Shown piece by piece: positions 54,796 to 64,000 of a stretch of 64,000 nucleotides of DNA. Position 1 is the stretch's first letter. Each line of letters begins with the position of its first letter. A model generated the notes under the pieces. The model saw only the letters and a list, made by a program, of their open reading frames with translations. It had not been told where the DNA came from and did no database searches. The DNA lies in assembly GCA_018136815.1 (NCBI GenBank), contig CM030931.1, positions 7,982,550 to 8,046,549 on the forward strand. The letters run 5' to 3'. The DNA is from Isochrysis galbana (Eukaryota > Haptophyta > Isochrysidales > Isochrysidaceae). The translations under genes and the position numbers were made by a program.

Positions 54796-55066
54796 GGAGG
54801 CGGACCAGCAGGCGAGGAGGCGGACCAGCAGGCGAGGAGGCGGACCAGCAGGCGAGGAGGTGGCAGGCCGCGGGGTGGGTGGGCGCGGTGAAAGCTAGTC
54901 GAGTGGGCGAGCAGTTGCCGAGTGGGCAGTTAGTCAGGTCGGTAGGTGGGCAGTTAGTCGGATGGGAGAGCAGCTAGTGGTGGGCAGTTAGTGGGTGAAG
55001 GCAGTTCGTGGTGGGGCAGTTAGTGGGTGAAGGCAGTTAGTGGGTGAAGGCAGTTAGTGGGTGAAG
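54796..55066 (+). repeat. Two short minisatellites
   Basis: Positions 54796-54860 hold three and a half copies of GAGGCGGACCAGCAGGCGAG. Positions 54930-55066 hold a diverged array with core GGGCAGTTAGTGGGTGAAGG. Both lie between block D copy 1 and the second AT-rich ORF. Confidence 0.8.
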
Positions 55067-55163
55067 GAACACGCTATGGCCGAGGCGCGCTCAAACTTTT
55101 CTCTACCCACTCTCAATCGCATTTTGTTTTACTGTGCATTAGGATACCATAACAAAAGGTCCG

Positions 55164-55574
55164 ATGAGTGATCCGGAGGAAGAACTAGAACTAAAGAGAA
55201 TGAAGAGAGAACTGGAGAACGACATGGAGGAAGAGGAAGAACTGGAGAGAGCAATGAATGATGACCTATCTACATCATTTAAAAAAATTGCGTTTATGAA
55301 GGAAAAAGCGCAGGAGATTCAAAGTCTTGCACCGCCTTCTGTCAATGAACACGCAAGGGAAGTAATTCAAGGTATCATAAACTACTCACAAGGTGTGCAT
55401 GACGACAAGTTTGGCAAAATGTTGAAAGACCAACTGAATACAAGTCAGAAGCTGTTACATGAAAATCCCAAACGACCAACTCCCAAACGACCAATTCCCA
55501 AACAACCAACTCACAAACAACCAACAACAATAAGACTCCCCGCACTACAACTGCGCAAAACTCCCAAGTCATAA
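55164..55574 (+). CDS. AT-rich foreign-looking ORF 2
   Basis: Encodes 136 aa. The N-terminal third is a very charged helix, probably a coiled coil (EEELELKRMKRELENDMEEE), followed by a mixed segment (VNEHAREVIQGIINYSQGVH) and a Lys/Pro repeat of period 5 (PKRPTPKRPIPKQPTHKQPT). Base composition is AT-rich like ORF 1. No family is recognised. It is followed at once by block D copy 2. A structural or nucleic-acid-binding role is conceivable from the basic repeat but is not supported by homology. Confidence 0.45.
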   Translation: MSDPEEELELKRMKRELENDMEEEEELERAMNDDLSTSFKKIAFMKEKAQEIQSLAPPSVNEHAREVIQGIINYSQGVHDDKFGKMLKDQLNTSQKLLHENPKRPTPKRPIPKQPTHKQPTTIRLPALQLRKTPKS

Positions 55575-55609
55575 CCGCCGCAGTGACAGACGTGGCACAG
55601 CCCGAGGCT

Positions 55610-55775
55610 ACAGACGTGTAACGAAACTTGTATTCTGCATTTACGCGGTGCGCTCTGGTGTGAGCATACCACCCATCAGATTTACAGGGGGTGTGCGATC
55701 GGAGCGGCAGAACTCGAGCATCGATGGGGATGTATGCCGGTTGAATCCCAAGAGTGTGTTCCACAGACGAGGTTT
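55610..55775 (+). repeat. Block D, copy 2
   Basis: Same start and end as copy 1 (54666-54795) with an internal 39 bp segment extra. On the minus strand it lies directly downstream of the TnpB/Fanzor-like remnant. Confidence 0.9.
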
Positions 55776-55805
55776 GGGGGTGGACGCCTAGGTGTTTCGT
55801 GACGG

Positions 55806-56313
55806 GTTTTACGATCGGAGGACAGACTTAACGTGATGTACAAAAACGCTATGCGGGCACAAAACCACTCCAAAAGCGCACTTTTCTCCAGCCACTCGCA
55901 GCACTTTGGCCTGGTGCCATGACACATCCCCTTGAAATCCAGCAAGAAGCATTTGCATGCACGCTAGTTCATCACGATCGGTGTCCATATGGTTGGTGGA
56001 TAAGGGAGAGAGTGCACAACATGGTGCCATGGGCTCGGTTGCTTCGTGACACCGAGGACGGCGGGGATTCTCGTTGGGCCCTATCGCAAAGATTGCGGCA
56101 GTGTCCTGAACGTCCGATGGCACCACAGGGGCACATCAAGGAGGTGTGGTACTCGTCGAGCACAATCGTCACTCCGCGAGACGCGAGTGCGCGGATCAAC
56201 TTTTTTATGGGGAAGGTATCTCCCATCTCCAGCGAGGATAACCGTTCGTCGTCTGTCTTCTTGGGTTCCCTTTCGCACAGATCCTCTCGTACACCGCTCG
56301 CATGAGTGCTCAC
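55806..56313 (-). pseudogene. TnpB/Fanzor-like nuclease C-terminus, frameshifted
   Basis: On the minus strand, one frame reads FPIKKLIRALASRGVTIVLD then EYHTSLMCPCGA, which fits the RuvC/zinc-finger junction of TnpB and eukaryotic Fanzor proteins (typically DEYRTSK.C..CG). After a one-base shift the next frame reads HMDTDRDELACMQMLLAGF, close to the DRDxNAAxNI motif that carries the last RuvC Asp. Upstream, a third frame offers VILAGDGRYLPHKK, similar to the block before the K-L-R helix. The finger has C-P-C where C-x2-C is expected, and the Asn of the last motif is replaced. It is therefore a decayed copy of the C-terminal third; no N-terminal part or guide-RNA-like end was identified. Confidence 0.5.
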
Positions 56314-56394
56314 GGGGCGATTGGGGGGCGGGGGGCACGACGAATATTCTACACCGTCCTAGAGCAACCGACCCCCCACACCGCCGCCGCCGTC

Positions 56395-56532
56395 ATGACG
56401 AAGCGCGGGAGCGATCCCCAAGCGGGCTTCCCGCGCAAGAGCGCCAAGGAGCACTTCCTCATCGATGTGCACGGGAGGGTCGATATGCACAGGGGCCTTG
56501 CTCTGACAACTATCCGCTATCCGGCTTGCTAA
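56395..56532 (+). CDS. Short ORF, possible first exon
   Basis: Encodes 45 aa (MTKRGSDPQAGFPRKSAKEH followed by FLIDVHGRVDM). GC-rich coding composition like the host genes. No homologue is recognised. It could be an exon of a small gene continuing toward 56733. Confidence 0.2.
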   Translation: MTKRGSDPQAGFPRKSAKEHFLIDVHGRVDMHRGLALTTIRYPAC

Positions 56533-56732
56533 GGTGAAGGTACACCCTCAAGAAACTCAAACTGAAAGTCCGACACCTCCGCTAGCGTTTCCTCCCTCCA
56601 TCTCCATGGAATTTGCGCCCCCCCCTCTCCCGTGCGGGAACTCACTGTCTCTGTCACTGTCACTACTGTGTCGGGAAACTCTTCCGACCTGCTGCGCCTG
56701 CTCGGAGCTCGCATTGTGCATTGTAGCAGGAA

Positions 56733-56813
56733 AATGGCATCGGCGGCGGAGGAGGAGAGTGCGGAGGTGGCAATGGCGGCATACCGTGCGTGGCGTCAAG
56801 TTGTAGCTGTAAG
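56733..56813 (+). CDS. Short possible exon with a GTAAGT donor
   Basis: From the ATG at 56733 the frame reads MASAAEEESAEVAMAAYRAW and RQVVA up to a consensus donor GTAAGT. What follows is AT-rich without an obvious next exon before the FANCM gene. Probably a gene remnant. Confidence 0.2.
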
Positions 56814-57372
<559 letters not shown>

Positions 57373-60332
57373 ATGCCCTCTGGCCTCGCCGCCCTGCTGG
57401 GCAGGAGGCAGACGGAGGCGCCGCCGTCACACCTCCCGGAGAAAGATGAGGCACGCCCCGTCCCTCTCCTTCCCCTCCCTCCACTCGACCCAGAGGCCGC
57501 ACGCACGTGGGAGTACCCTGACACCCACAGCCACTCATTCCGTTCATACCAGCACGTTCTCGTCAAACGGGCGCTCACAGCAAACACGCTCGTCTCTCTT
57601 CCCACGGGCTTCGGCAAGACGTTCGTCGCAGCCGTCGTTATGCGCAACTACCTACGCTGGTTTCCCACCGGCATCGTCGTCTTCATGGCGCCCTCGCGCC
57701 CGCTCGTGCAGCAACAGCGCAGCGCGTGCGAGGCGGTCGGAATTCATGCTGAGCGGGACACTGTCCTGCTGACGGGCGAGGTACCTCCTTGGGAAAGACG
57801 GCGGCTGTGGGCATGTGCAATCGACAGCAGCAATCCTTGTCTCCACCATCACTCGCGCGGGTCGTCGGTGCATGCACCTCGCGTCTTCTTTTGCACTCCA
57901 CAGACATTTGAAAACGATCTGCGTGAGAGCGTGGTCAACGCATGTCAGGTGGTCTGCATCGTTGTGGATGAAGCGCACCACGCATCTGGCGATGGGTATG
58001 CATATGCGAAGGTGCGTGCGCCCCCCTCATTTCCCCTCGTGTTTTCGTTGCGAGGAAGGCAGTCATTTGTGTTGACTCCATTCTTTCGCAGGTGGTTCGG
58101 ATGCTTCACGCCAAAGGGGCCCAGTTTCGAGTTCTTGCACTGTCAGCGACGGCAGGTTCAGATCTTGCAGCTGTGCAGCGCGTCGTGCGCACTTTGTGCA
58201 TTGCCAGGGTGGAGGCGCGCACTGAGTCCGATGCCGAACTGCAGCAGCACACTCATGAGCGCCTCATCCGAATCATCAGAGTGAAGCCACCGCCCCCATC
58301 GATGATCCATGTGACTCGCTCCCATCGAATCAGCAACGCGGGTGGTGCGACCGCATGGCCGCACAGCAAGCCGGGCGCTCTAAGAACATTGCTGTTCCAG
58401 CCCGTTGCAGCCTCCATCGTTCGCTTGCACCAGGCGGGACTTATCGCCAGTGTTGACGCAGGTCGCTTGGATATGGATGGGTTGTTGCATGCTCGTTCAG
58501 AGGTTGCGCGAATGCCTGAGAAAGGAGGTACTCCGGGCCTGTCTCAGTTGCTCGGACGGAGCAGTGGGCAAGTGGCCCGATCAGGCCACAATGCTGCACT
58601 TCATGACGATATTAATCTCCTGGTTGCACTGATGAACGGTCTGGAAGTCATGCAGGAAGCCATGGATAGTACCGAGGGCTCGCACGAAGACGAGCTCGAC
58701 TCGGCGAAAATGGTTCGACGTTCTTTGCAGCAACATCTAGACGCCGCTATCGCGCTAGGATACTCTGTCGAAGCAGCAGCGCATGCTTTGTGCTTCCTCG
58801 GTGCCTCTGAATCCACAATTCGAGAATGGCTCCGTGTATCAGCGAAAGGAGCCGCAACCTGCCGGCTGCTCCTTGATCACTTTGAGGAGCACCCCGCGTC
58901 GTGTGTGATTGTGTTCGTGGCGCGTCGGGACACGGTTTCGGCTGTGTGTGCGGCTCTCCGCGGGGTTGACGGTGCGAGGCATACCCTCTCAGAAATTGTG
59001 CCAGCTGACAAGCGACGCATACGGCCGTCAGCCTTCGTGGGGCAGTCCCGCGCCGCAACGCCTGGAGATTGTAGGGGCGATGCTGCAGCGATGGGCATGG
59101 ATCAAAGCGAACAACAGCGGGTGCTAGCTGAATTCAGAGCGGGGGCAATCAATGTCCTGGTGGCGACGAGTGTTGCAGAAGAAGGGCTCGACATTGGACA
59201 AGTGGACCTGCTCATATGTTTCGATGCGGTGTCGTCACCGGTGCGGCTCGTGCAGCGCTTTGGCCGCACGGGACGAAAGCGCGACGGCACTTGTGTACTT
59301 CTGCTGACGGAGGCGGAAGAGCGGCAGTACAAGGCGACAAGCCGCCGAGCCTGCCGGCTACAAGCCGCTGTGGATGATGGTAGAGCGATTGACCTGTGCC
59401 CAGAAGATCCGGCACCGCTTCCTCAAGGCATGGCCGAGAGCTTACGATGCCACTTTTTTGATGGCAAAAGCGTGCAAGACGAGGGCGGCACACAGGGCTC
59501 AGATGCTCGTGGTACGAGGTACGCGCAATCAGGATGGCGTGAGAGCCCACGTGGCTCTAGAGGTGCATGGGCTTCTTGCTGGGATGAGGACGCGCATGTT
59601 GCAGCTGAGCCGAACGCATGCTCCCTGGGTGAGAGTCATGTAGCGGTTCGGCCAACCCTACGGCGAGAGGGACCAGATGACAAAGCAGAACTCACACACC
59701 CTCCCGCGAAGCGCCTAGCTTCTCAAGCGCTACACCTTCTTCGAGGCAACAGGCTAGTCTCTCAATTGTCGGCCGGAAGGCGGCTCGGCTCAGCTGCTGG
59801 GCGGGAGCAGCCCATGGAAGCATATACAAGCTCCACTACGCCTAGTGCCAACTACACTGAAGCTATGGCTGATCAGAAATTGGCGTCTCTTCCGGAAAAT
59901 GGGTCCGCTTATAAGGCACAATATGATGTTGATACGTCAGAAGCCTATCCACAGCCTCCAACTCGTGTTGACAGCATTGAAGAAGGTTGCATCACGCGGA
60001 TGCACAGCGCCGGTGGCGATGTGCGCGTTCAGCCCGCACTGGGTGAGTTCGGCGCCTGCGAAGACAAGGAGAATTGGCACGTATCATCTCCGCCCCAAAA
60101 AAATCACGTATTCCCGTCAACGCGACAACCGTGGAGGTCATCACCAAGCTCATCATCGGTCAGGGGTGACGCTGCCGGCTTTTCTGTTGAGGATGGACAG
60201 CCGGAAGGCGTGTGCGAACAGACTTGGCCAAAGGAATTGAGTCCATTTGTCAAAGATCACAAGGATGGGCTGCCAACAAGCCCGTCCCGGCAATCAAGAC
60301 CACGATTGCGCCCCTTGACCTCGTTCATGTAG
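57373..60332 (+). CDS. FANCM: FANCM/Mph1/Hef-type DNA helicase
   Basis: Two exons, 57373-58011 and 58092-60332 (80 bp GTGCGT...GCAG intron), give 959 aa. Motifs: FRSYQHVLVKRAL (Q-like), LPTGFGKTFVAAVVM (motif I), VVFMAPSRPLVQQQ (Ia), CTPQTFENDL, VVDEAHHASGDGYAY (DEAH at 199-202), LALSATAGSD (III), then helicase-C motifs CVIVFVARRDTVSAV, VLVATSVAEEGLDIG and QRFGRTGRKRDG (about 600). Family role: branch migration at stalled forks and crosslinks in the Fanconi pathway. The C-terminal about 300 residues are low-complexity and I see no ERCC4 nuclease or HhH domain, so this resembles the shorter Mph1-type layout. The protein ends in RPLTSFM, faintly like a PCNA-binding motif. Confidence 0.9.
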
Positions 60333-60571
60333 ATTGAAGTGAGGCTACAAATGATCTGCCTTATGGACCCCTCTGCAAAGGGTGCGAGGTCGCATCGTCA
60401 CATGTCACAAGAATCAATTGTCATGGTACGTCCATATCGCTTTTTTCCTTCTCTAGCAAGTAACGGATCTAGATGTTCTTCATCCTACTACCTCTTCTAT
60501 TCGTATTTCGTTGATTTTGCTTTGAAGGCGAAGTGGTTCGTTTGCCCCTGGTTGTAGGGCGGTCACATATG

Positions 60572-60915
60572 GGCTTTTCAACTATTAGTACGGGTTGGGC
60601 TGCATTTTTGACCGTGGGGCGATGCCCAATAAAAAACCTCAGGGGGGGCGGCCACTGCCGCCACAAAAATCTTCGCCAGGAAATGGTGCGATTCGCCCCC
60701 CCTCTCCCCCCCCCCCCCGTCACGCGGGCTCACGCTCTACCCGTAAAGAATTTGCGGTCGCGCCCGCGGGGCCGCGGGGGGATCGGTTCCTTTATATCTA
60801 AGCAACATCCGGCATTTGATTCTCGCCCGATGCAGCGCCGTGTCGGCGTGTCGGGCTGCCGACAGTCCGACCACGAGCCCACCCCCTGACCCTCTGGCGT
60901 CGTTGCCCGCGCAGC
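60572..60915 (-). repeat. Dispersed repeat R, copy 3
   Basis: The reverse complement of 51220-51592 in structure, with C-rich runs in place of G-rich ones. It begins 240 bp after the FANCM stop codon. Confidence 0.8.
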
Positions 60916-61251
60916 ACATCCAGCTGCTCCTCACAGCGCGCGCACGCGGCTACCCTGGCTGCCACAGACCCCGCCCCGACCATCCCGACCCGCCCCTCAC
61001 AGGTCACAGGATTTGCCCTCACTCGAAGTCAGCATCGAGAACTCGAGAACCAGCACCAGCTCACCGACGCGGTCGTCCACGCGTTCCACGTTCCACGCGT
61101 GGCTGACGAGCCTCCGCGTTGAGGCTGCCCTCGCGGCGCTCCTGCCTCTCTGATAGTAGCGACTGCTCCATGGGGACTAGTGGCTAGTGGGGCGCCCTCG
61201 GCAGGGGGCCCGAAGCGAGAGGGGAGTCGCCGGCCGGCGCGCTCCATCGCG

Positions 61252-61270
61252 ACTAAGTATAAACTTAGTT
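61252..61270. repeat. Palindromic 20-mer, copy 2
   Basis: ACTAAGTATAAACTTAGTT, the same palindrome as at 38230. It overlaps the left direct repeat of the short retroelement that follows. Confidence 0.75.
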
Positions 61271-61275
61271 GAGGT

Positions 61276-61421
61276 AACTATCTTTAAGAAGAGAGGGTCA
61301 TGGAGCGCGCGTCGCTCCCCTCCTCTCCTGCCGTCACCCCCGCCGCGCTGGCCGATCGGGCCATCGGGCCGCGACCAACTCCGCGTAGGCAATAGCTTAG
61401 CGGACTTTTTCAAGAATTTTT
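61276..61421 (-). mobile_element. Short SINE-like retroelement with a 15 bp target duplication
   Basis: Flanked by AAACTTAGTTGAGGT at 61261-61275 and again at 61422-61436. Inside, the right end AGCTTAGCGGACTTTTTCAA then GAATTTTTA matches the end of the 5' monomers at 34222-34251. About 146 bp long with no ORF, so it is non-autonomous and may be mobilised by the LINE family of this genome. Confidence 0.65.
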
Positions 61422-62475
61422 AAAACTTAGTTGAGGTCCCTCGACAGTTATGTGACCACATGGCAGCATGGCAGTTGTGTGAACGGTGAACGGTTGCTTT
61501 AGCAGTTATGTGTGACGAATTGTGATGGCCCATAGATAGGGCCTGAGGGCAATGAGGAGGAAGGCATGCCGGCGGTAGGCGCGGCGGAGGAGACGACTTC
61601 AGAGGTGCTGACGGGCTGAATCTGAATCCCGTCAGCAGAGGAAGGCGGGCAGGTGGGCTTGGGCGAGGGCGAGGACGGCGGCGAAAGCGACATCGAACGA
61701 GCGGCGAGAGGCGAGGGCGAGTGAGAGGAGGACTGTGGTGGCAGGGGCTGGCGAGGAGTGGCGAGTTTGTAGGGTATGAATGTTAGACGAGAGCGAGAGT
61801 GCGAGAGGACGAGAGCGAGAGCGACGGATGACGACTGACGACAGGACGACGGACACAGACACCCAGGAAACACTCCGACTCTCGCCCCACGACTTTTCTC
61901 ACGTAACTCGACTGACATCAAACCCAAACACTCCGATCCTACAGCGACGGACGACGATCAACTTGATCGATCAACGGACGATCTGTCGGCGATCTCGTCT
62001 GAAAGGGGAATCGCACCATGACCATGACGGAAACGAGGGGCAATCCTGCCGCAGGATTCCAAGAGACCTACCGAATAAGACGAGAGAAGTGCGATGTGCC
62101 TAAGAGGGAGATACGTACGAAGAGGTCGCAAATTAAACCTGATTGCCCCCAGAAGCAAGTAGAGAAACGCGGGGGAGATAGAGATAGCGAATTAAACCTA
62201 TTTGCGAGGCGCCTAGGGCCAGGCGGCAATATTCCGAAAAACTTGCCCAAATATTCCGCGAAGATATCCCATTTATATGCTGGGAGGCCACCCAAATATC
62301 CCCAAAATATGCCGACCTCCGACCTGGTGAGTTTTGTTTTTGGCTCGAGCACTCGAGCACGCGTGAGATAGGCCGAAGCTGCGCACATGTGCCAAGCAAG
62401 CTAGTGGAGCACTGGCACTGGGGAGGGCAGGGCTGGGCAAGGCGGACAGAGCCATACCTCTAGCAGGCATCGCTC

Positions 62476-62495
62476 AACTAAGTTTATACTTAGTT
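62476..62495. repeat. Palindromic 20-mer, copy 3 (inverted)
   Basis: AACTAAGTTTATACTTAGTT, the inverse orientation of the copies at 38230 and 61252. Confidence 0.75.
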
Positions 62496-62814
62496 CAGCA
62501 TTGGGGGGCGCCTCGCGTCCCCCCTCTCAGGCAGCAATTCCCCTCCGGGGGGCCTGTCGGTCATCCCCATGCTCTGCCTTTTGGCATGAGCAGGGCACTC
62601 AACACAACCACCCAGACCCCCAGTGGGCGCGGGTCGCGAGCCGCACTCCCTGGCCTGCTTGGGCCTGCTCCCGTACTGACTCCCCCCCCCATCCCTGGTC
62701 GCCAGGCAGACAGAGGACTGTGGGTCCGTCGCATGATCTTGAGTGCGTCTGGCCCGACGCCAAGCAGCCGGTCAAGCCGAAACCCACGAGGCAGCATCTG
62801 CACGTGCTCTTGCT

Positions 62815-63010
62815 GCCATCAAAAAAAAGAAAAAACATCTGAAGATTCTGGGCTACACACCTACTATAGTCTCAGGTCCTCCCGTCACTACCTAACACCA
62901 CCCTTAATTTCCCTCCCTCCACCTCGTACCTCGTTCCCTGCCCCCCTTCATTCCTTTTTCTTCGGTTTCCGGGGTCCGGCCTTGGTGCGCTACCTAAGGC
63001 CTGGTTCGGA
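62815..63010 (+). mobile_element. Retroelement 5'-type segment, copy of the one at 13.9 kb
   Basis: An A run, CATCTGAAGATTCTGGGCTA, then CACACCTACTATAG, a C/T-rich stretch, CCTTTTTCTTCGGTTTCCGG and CTACCTAAGGCCTGGTT. The order matches 13911-14110. Confidence 0.55.
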
Positions 63011-63308
63011 GTCCCTTCACTCACCCATTGTCCACCGCACCCCCATAGTGAGTAGTGAGTGAGTGACCGGGCTACCTCCGAAAGTAGAAAACGCTGCCGC
63101 GTTTTATTTTGACCAATCGAACTGGGGCTCGTCCATGAAGTTGATGCCTTTAATTAATCAGCCCCCCCCCCCCCCCTCGCCCTTCAGACCAGATAGGGAA
63201 GTAGAGTACGTGACCTCCTCTTCCAGCGCCCTCTCTCCTCCCCCCGCCGTGGAGACGCCTCGAGCCACACACCCACCCCGTGGTTTGAGGGAATGAAAGG
63301 CGGCCTCA

Positions 63309-63314
<6 letters not shown>

Positions 63315-63391
<77 letters not shown>
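63315..63391 (+). repeat. (GA)n microsatellite
   Basis: About 38 uninterrupted GA units. Confidence 0.95.
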
Positions 63392-63395
<4 letters not shown>

Positions 63396-63719
63396 GGATC
63401 CAGCCAGCCCCGTCGCTCTCCTCGCATCCCCCCCCTCCCCCCCTGCGCCCCCCCTCCCCGCGCCCCACCCACATCACCCTGCTGCTGGATCTCTCCCATC
63501 TTCTTCCGAACTCGCTGGGATCCCTCCCTCCCCGCCCTCTCGCAAACTCTGAGTTTGAGGATTTCCCAATAGTTCCCGAGACTCCGGCCGACTCTGAGCC
63601 CGCGCACTCCAGCTGCAGTCCGACCCCCGCATTACGTTATAGCTCTTTCAGAAACTTCAAAGAGCTTTCTCGTTGGGTGCCAGGTCGCAGCCCTCCCCGG
63701 CGCGTGGCGGCGCGTGGTG

Positions 63720-64000
63720 CGAGGCGCGAGAGTGAGAGGAGATGGGAGAGAGGAGAGGAGATGGGAGAGAGAAGAGAAGGAACAGAGAAGGGAGAATGGA
63801 GGAGAGAGGAAGAAGAAGGGAGAAAAGGGCGGGCGGAGGGGGGAGAGGAGGAGAGGGAGGGAGGAGAGGGAGGGAGGGCGGGAGAGAGTACCTATCTAAA
63901 AGATAGAACGGAGAGAGAGAGAGGAGAGTGAGAGAGAGAGGGGGGGAAGAGAGAGGAAGAGAGAGAAGAGAGAGAAGAGAGAGAAGAGAGAGAAGAGAGG
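63720..64000 (+). repeat. Purine-rich low-complexity edge
   Basis: Almost only G and A up to the window edge, with GAGAGAAGA units at the end. It probably continues beyond the window. Confidence 0.8.

Larger units (their letters stand above)
60916..64000. other. Repeat-rich intergenic stretch to the window edge
   Basis: Holds palindrome copies (61252-61270; 62476-62495), a short retroelement with flanking direct repeats (61276-61421), AAATATNCC motifs at 62225-62320 reminiscent of hAT subterminal repeats, a retroelement segment (about 62815-63010), a GA microsatellite and a purine-rich right end. The remaining open frames are low-complexity and I support no gene. Confidence 0.45.

Noticed and set aside
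61499-61927. 142-residue minus-strand frame
   Set aside because: Ser/Pro-rich low complexity between repeats; no motif or splice structure supports it.

Overview
The window is nuclear DNA from a eukaryote, most likely a single-celled alga with a GC-rich genome. The evidence is spliceosomal introns of 76-256 bp with mostly GTG donors and one GC-AG intron, long CT/GA microsatellites, several classes of eukaryotic transposon, and an elongation factor 3 type ABC protein of the kind found in fungi and many microbial algae. Two related proteins with a signal peptide followed by a processing-like site would fit a secondary-plastid lineage such as haptophytes. That lineage call is an inference and is not proven by the window.

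Genes with clear homology, left to right: a ZZ-type zinc-finger 3' end (2-499); an inverted pair of duplicated secretory/plastid-type proteins (3307-3855 minus, 4713-5270 plus) inside a 3.5 kb imperfect palindrome; EF-3-like translation factor (9374-13654); a METTL21-like methyltransferase (minus) sharing a 0.6 kb promoter region with a DNA ligase I (plus); a glycosyltransferase-like protein (21522-22700); a broken cytochrome b561 gene; a proline-rich protein; an unrecognised 170-210 aa protein; an ankyrin protein; a secreted GH2 glycosidase (28305-30766); a triose-phosphate-translocator family transporter with five exons (35089-36769); an atypical Hsp70 (43388-45226); a UXT/SLC35E3-like nucleotide-sugar transporter with six exons (46997-48754 minus); a DCN1-like cullin neddylation factor with five exons (51903-53088); and a FANCM-type helicase (57373-60332). 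Ligase I and FANCM are both genome-maintenance proteins, but nothing shows that they are co-regulated.

The rest is accessory DNA. A frameshifted hAT transposase lies at 6.9-8.3 kb. A non-LTR retrotransposon on the minus strand spans 30.9-34.3 kb and carries a 1.05 kb GC-rich insertion. A Harbinger transposase (40.7-43.1 kb) is split by an 865 bp hAT element with perfect 23 bp inverted termini and a perfect 8 bp target duplication. Further hAT and LINE scraps lie at 39-40 kb and 49-50.4 kb. At 54.1-56.3 kb an AT-rich island carries two foreign-looking ORFs, a duplicated 130 bp block and a decayed TnpB/Fanzor-like nuclease C-terminus. Minisatellites and dispersed repeats fill most intergenic space. 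At least seven genes have a pyrimidine-rich stretch upstream of the start codon.

I saw no tRNA, rRNA, CRISPR array or bacterial-type operon.
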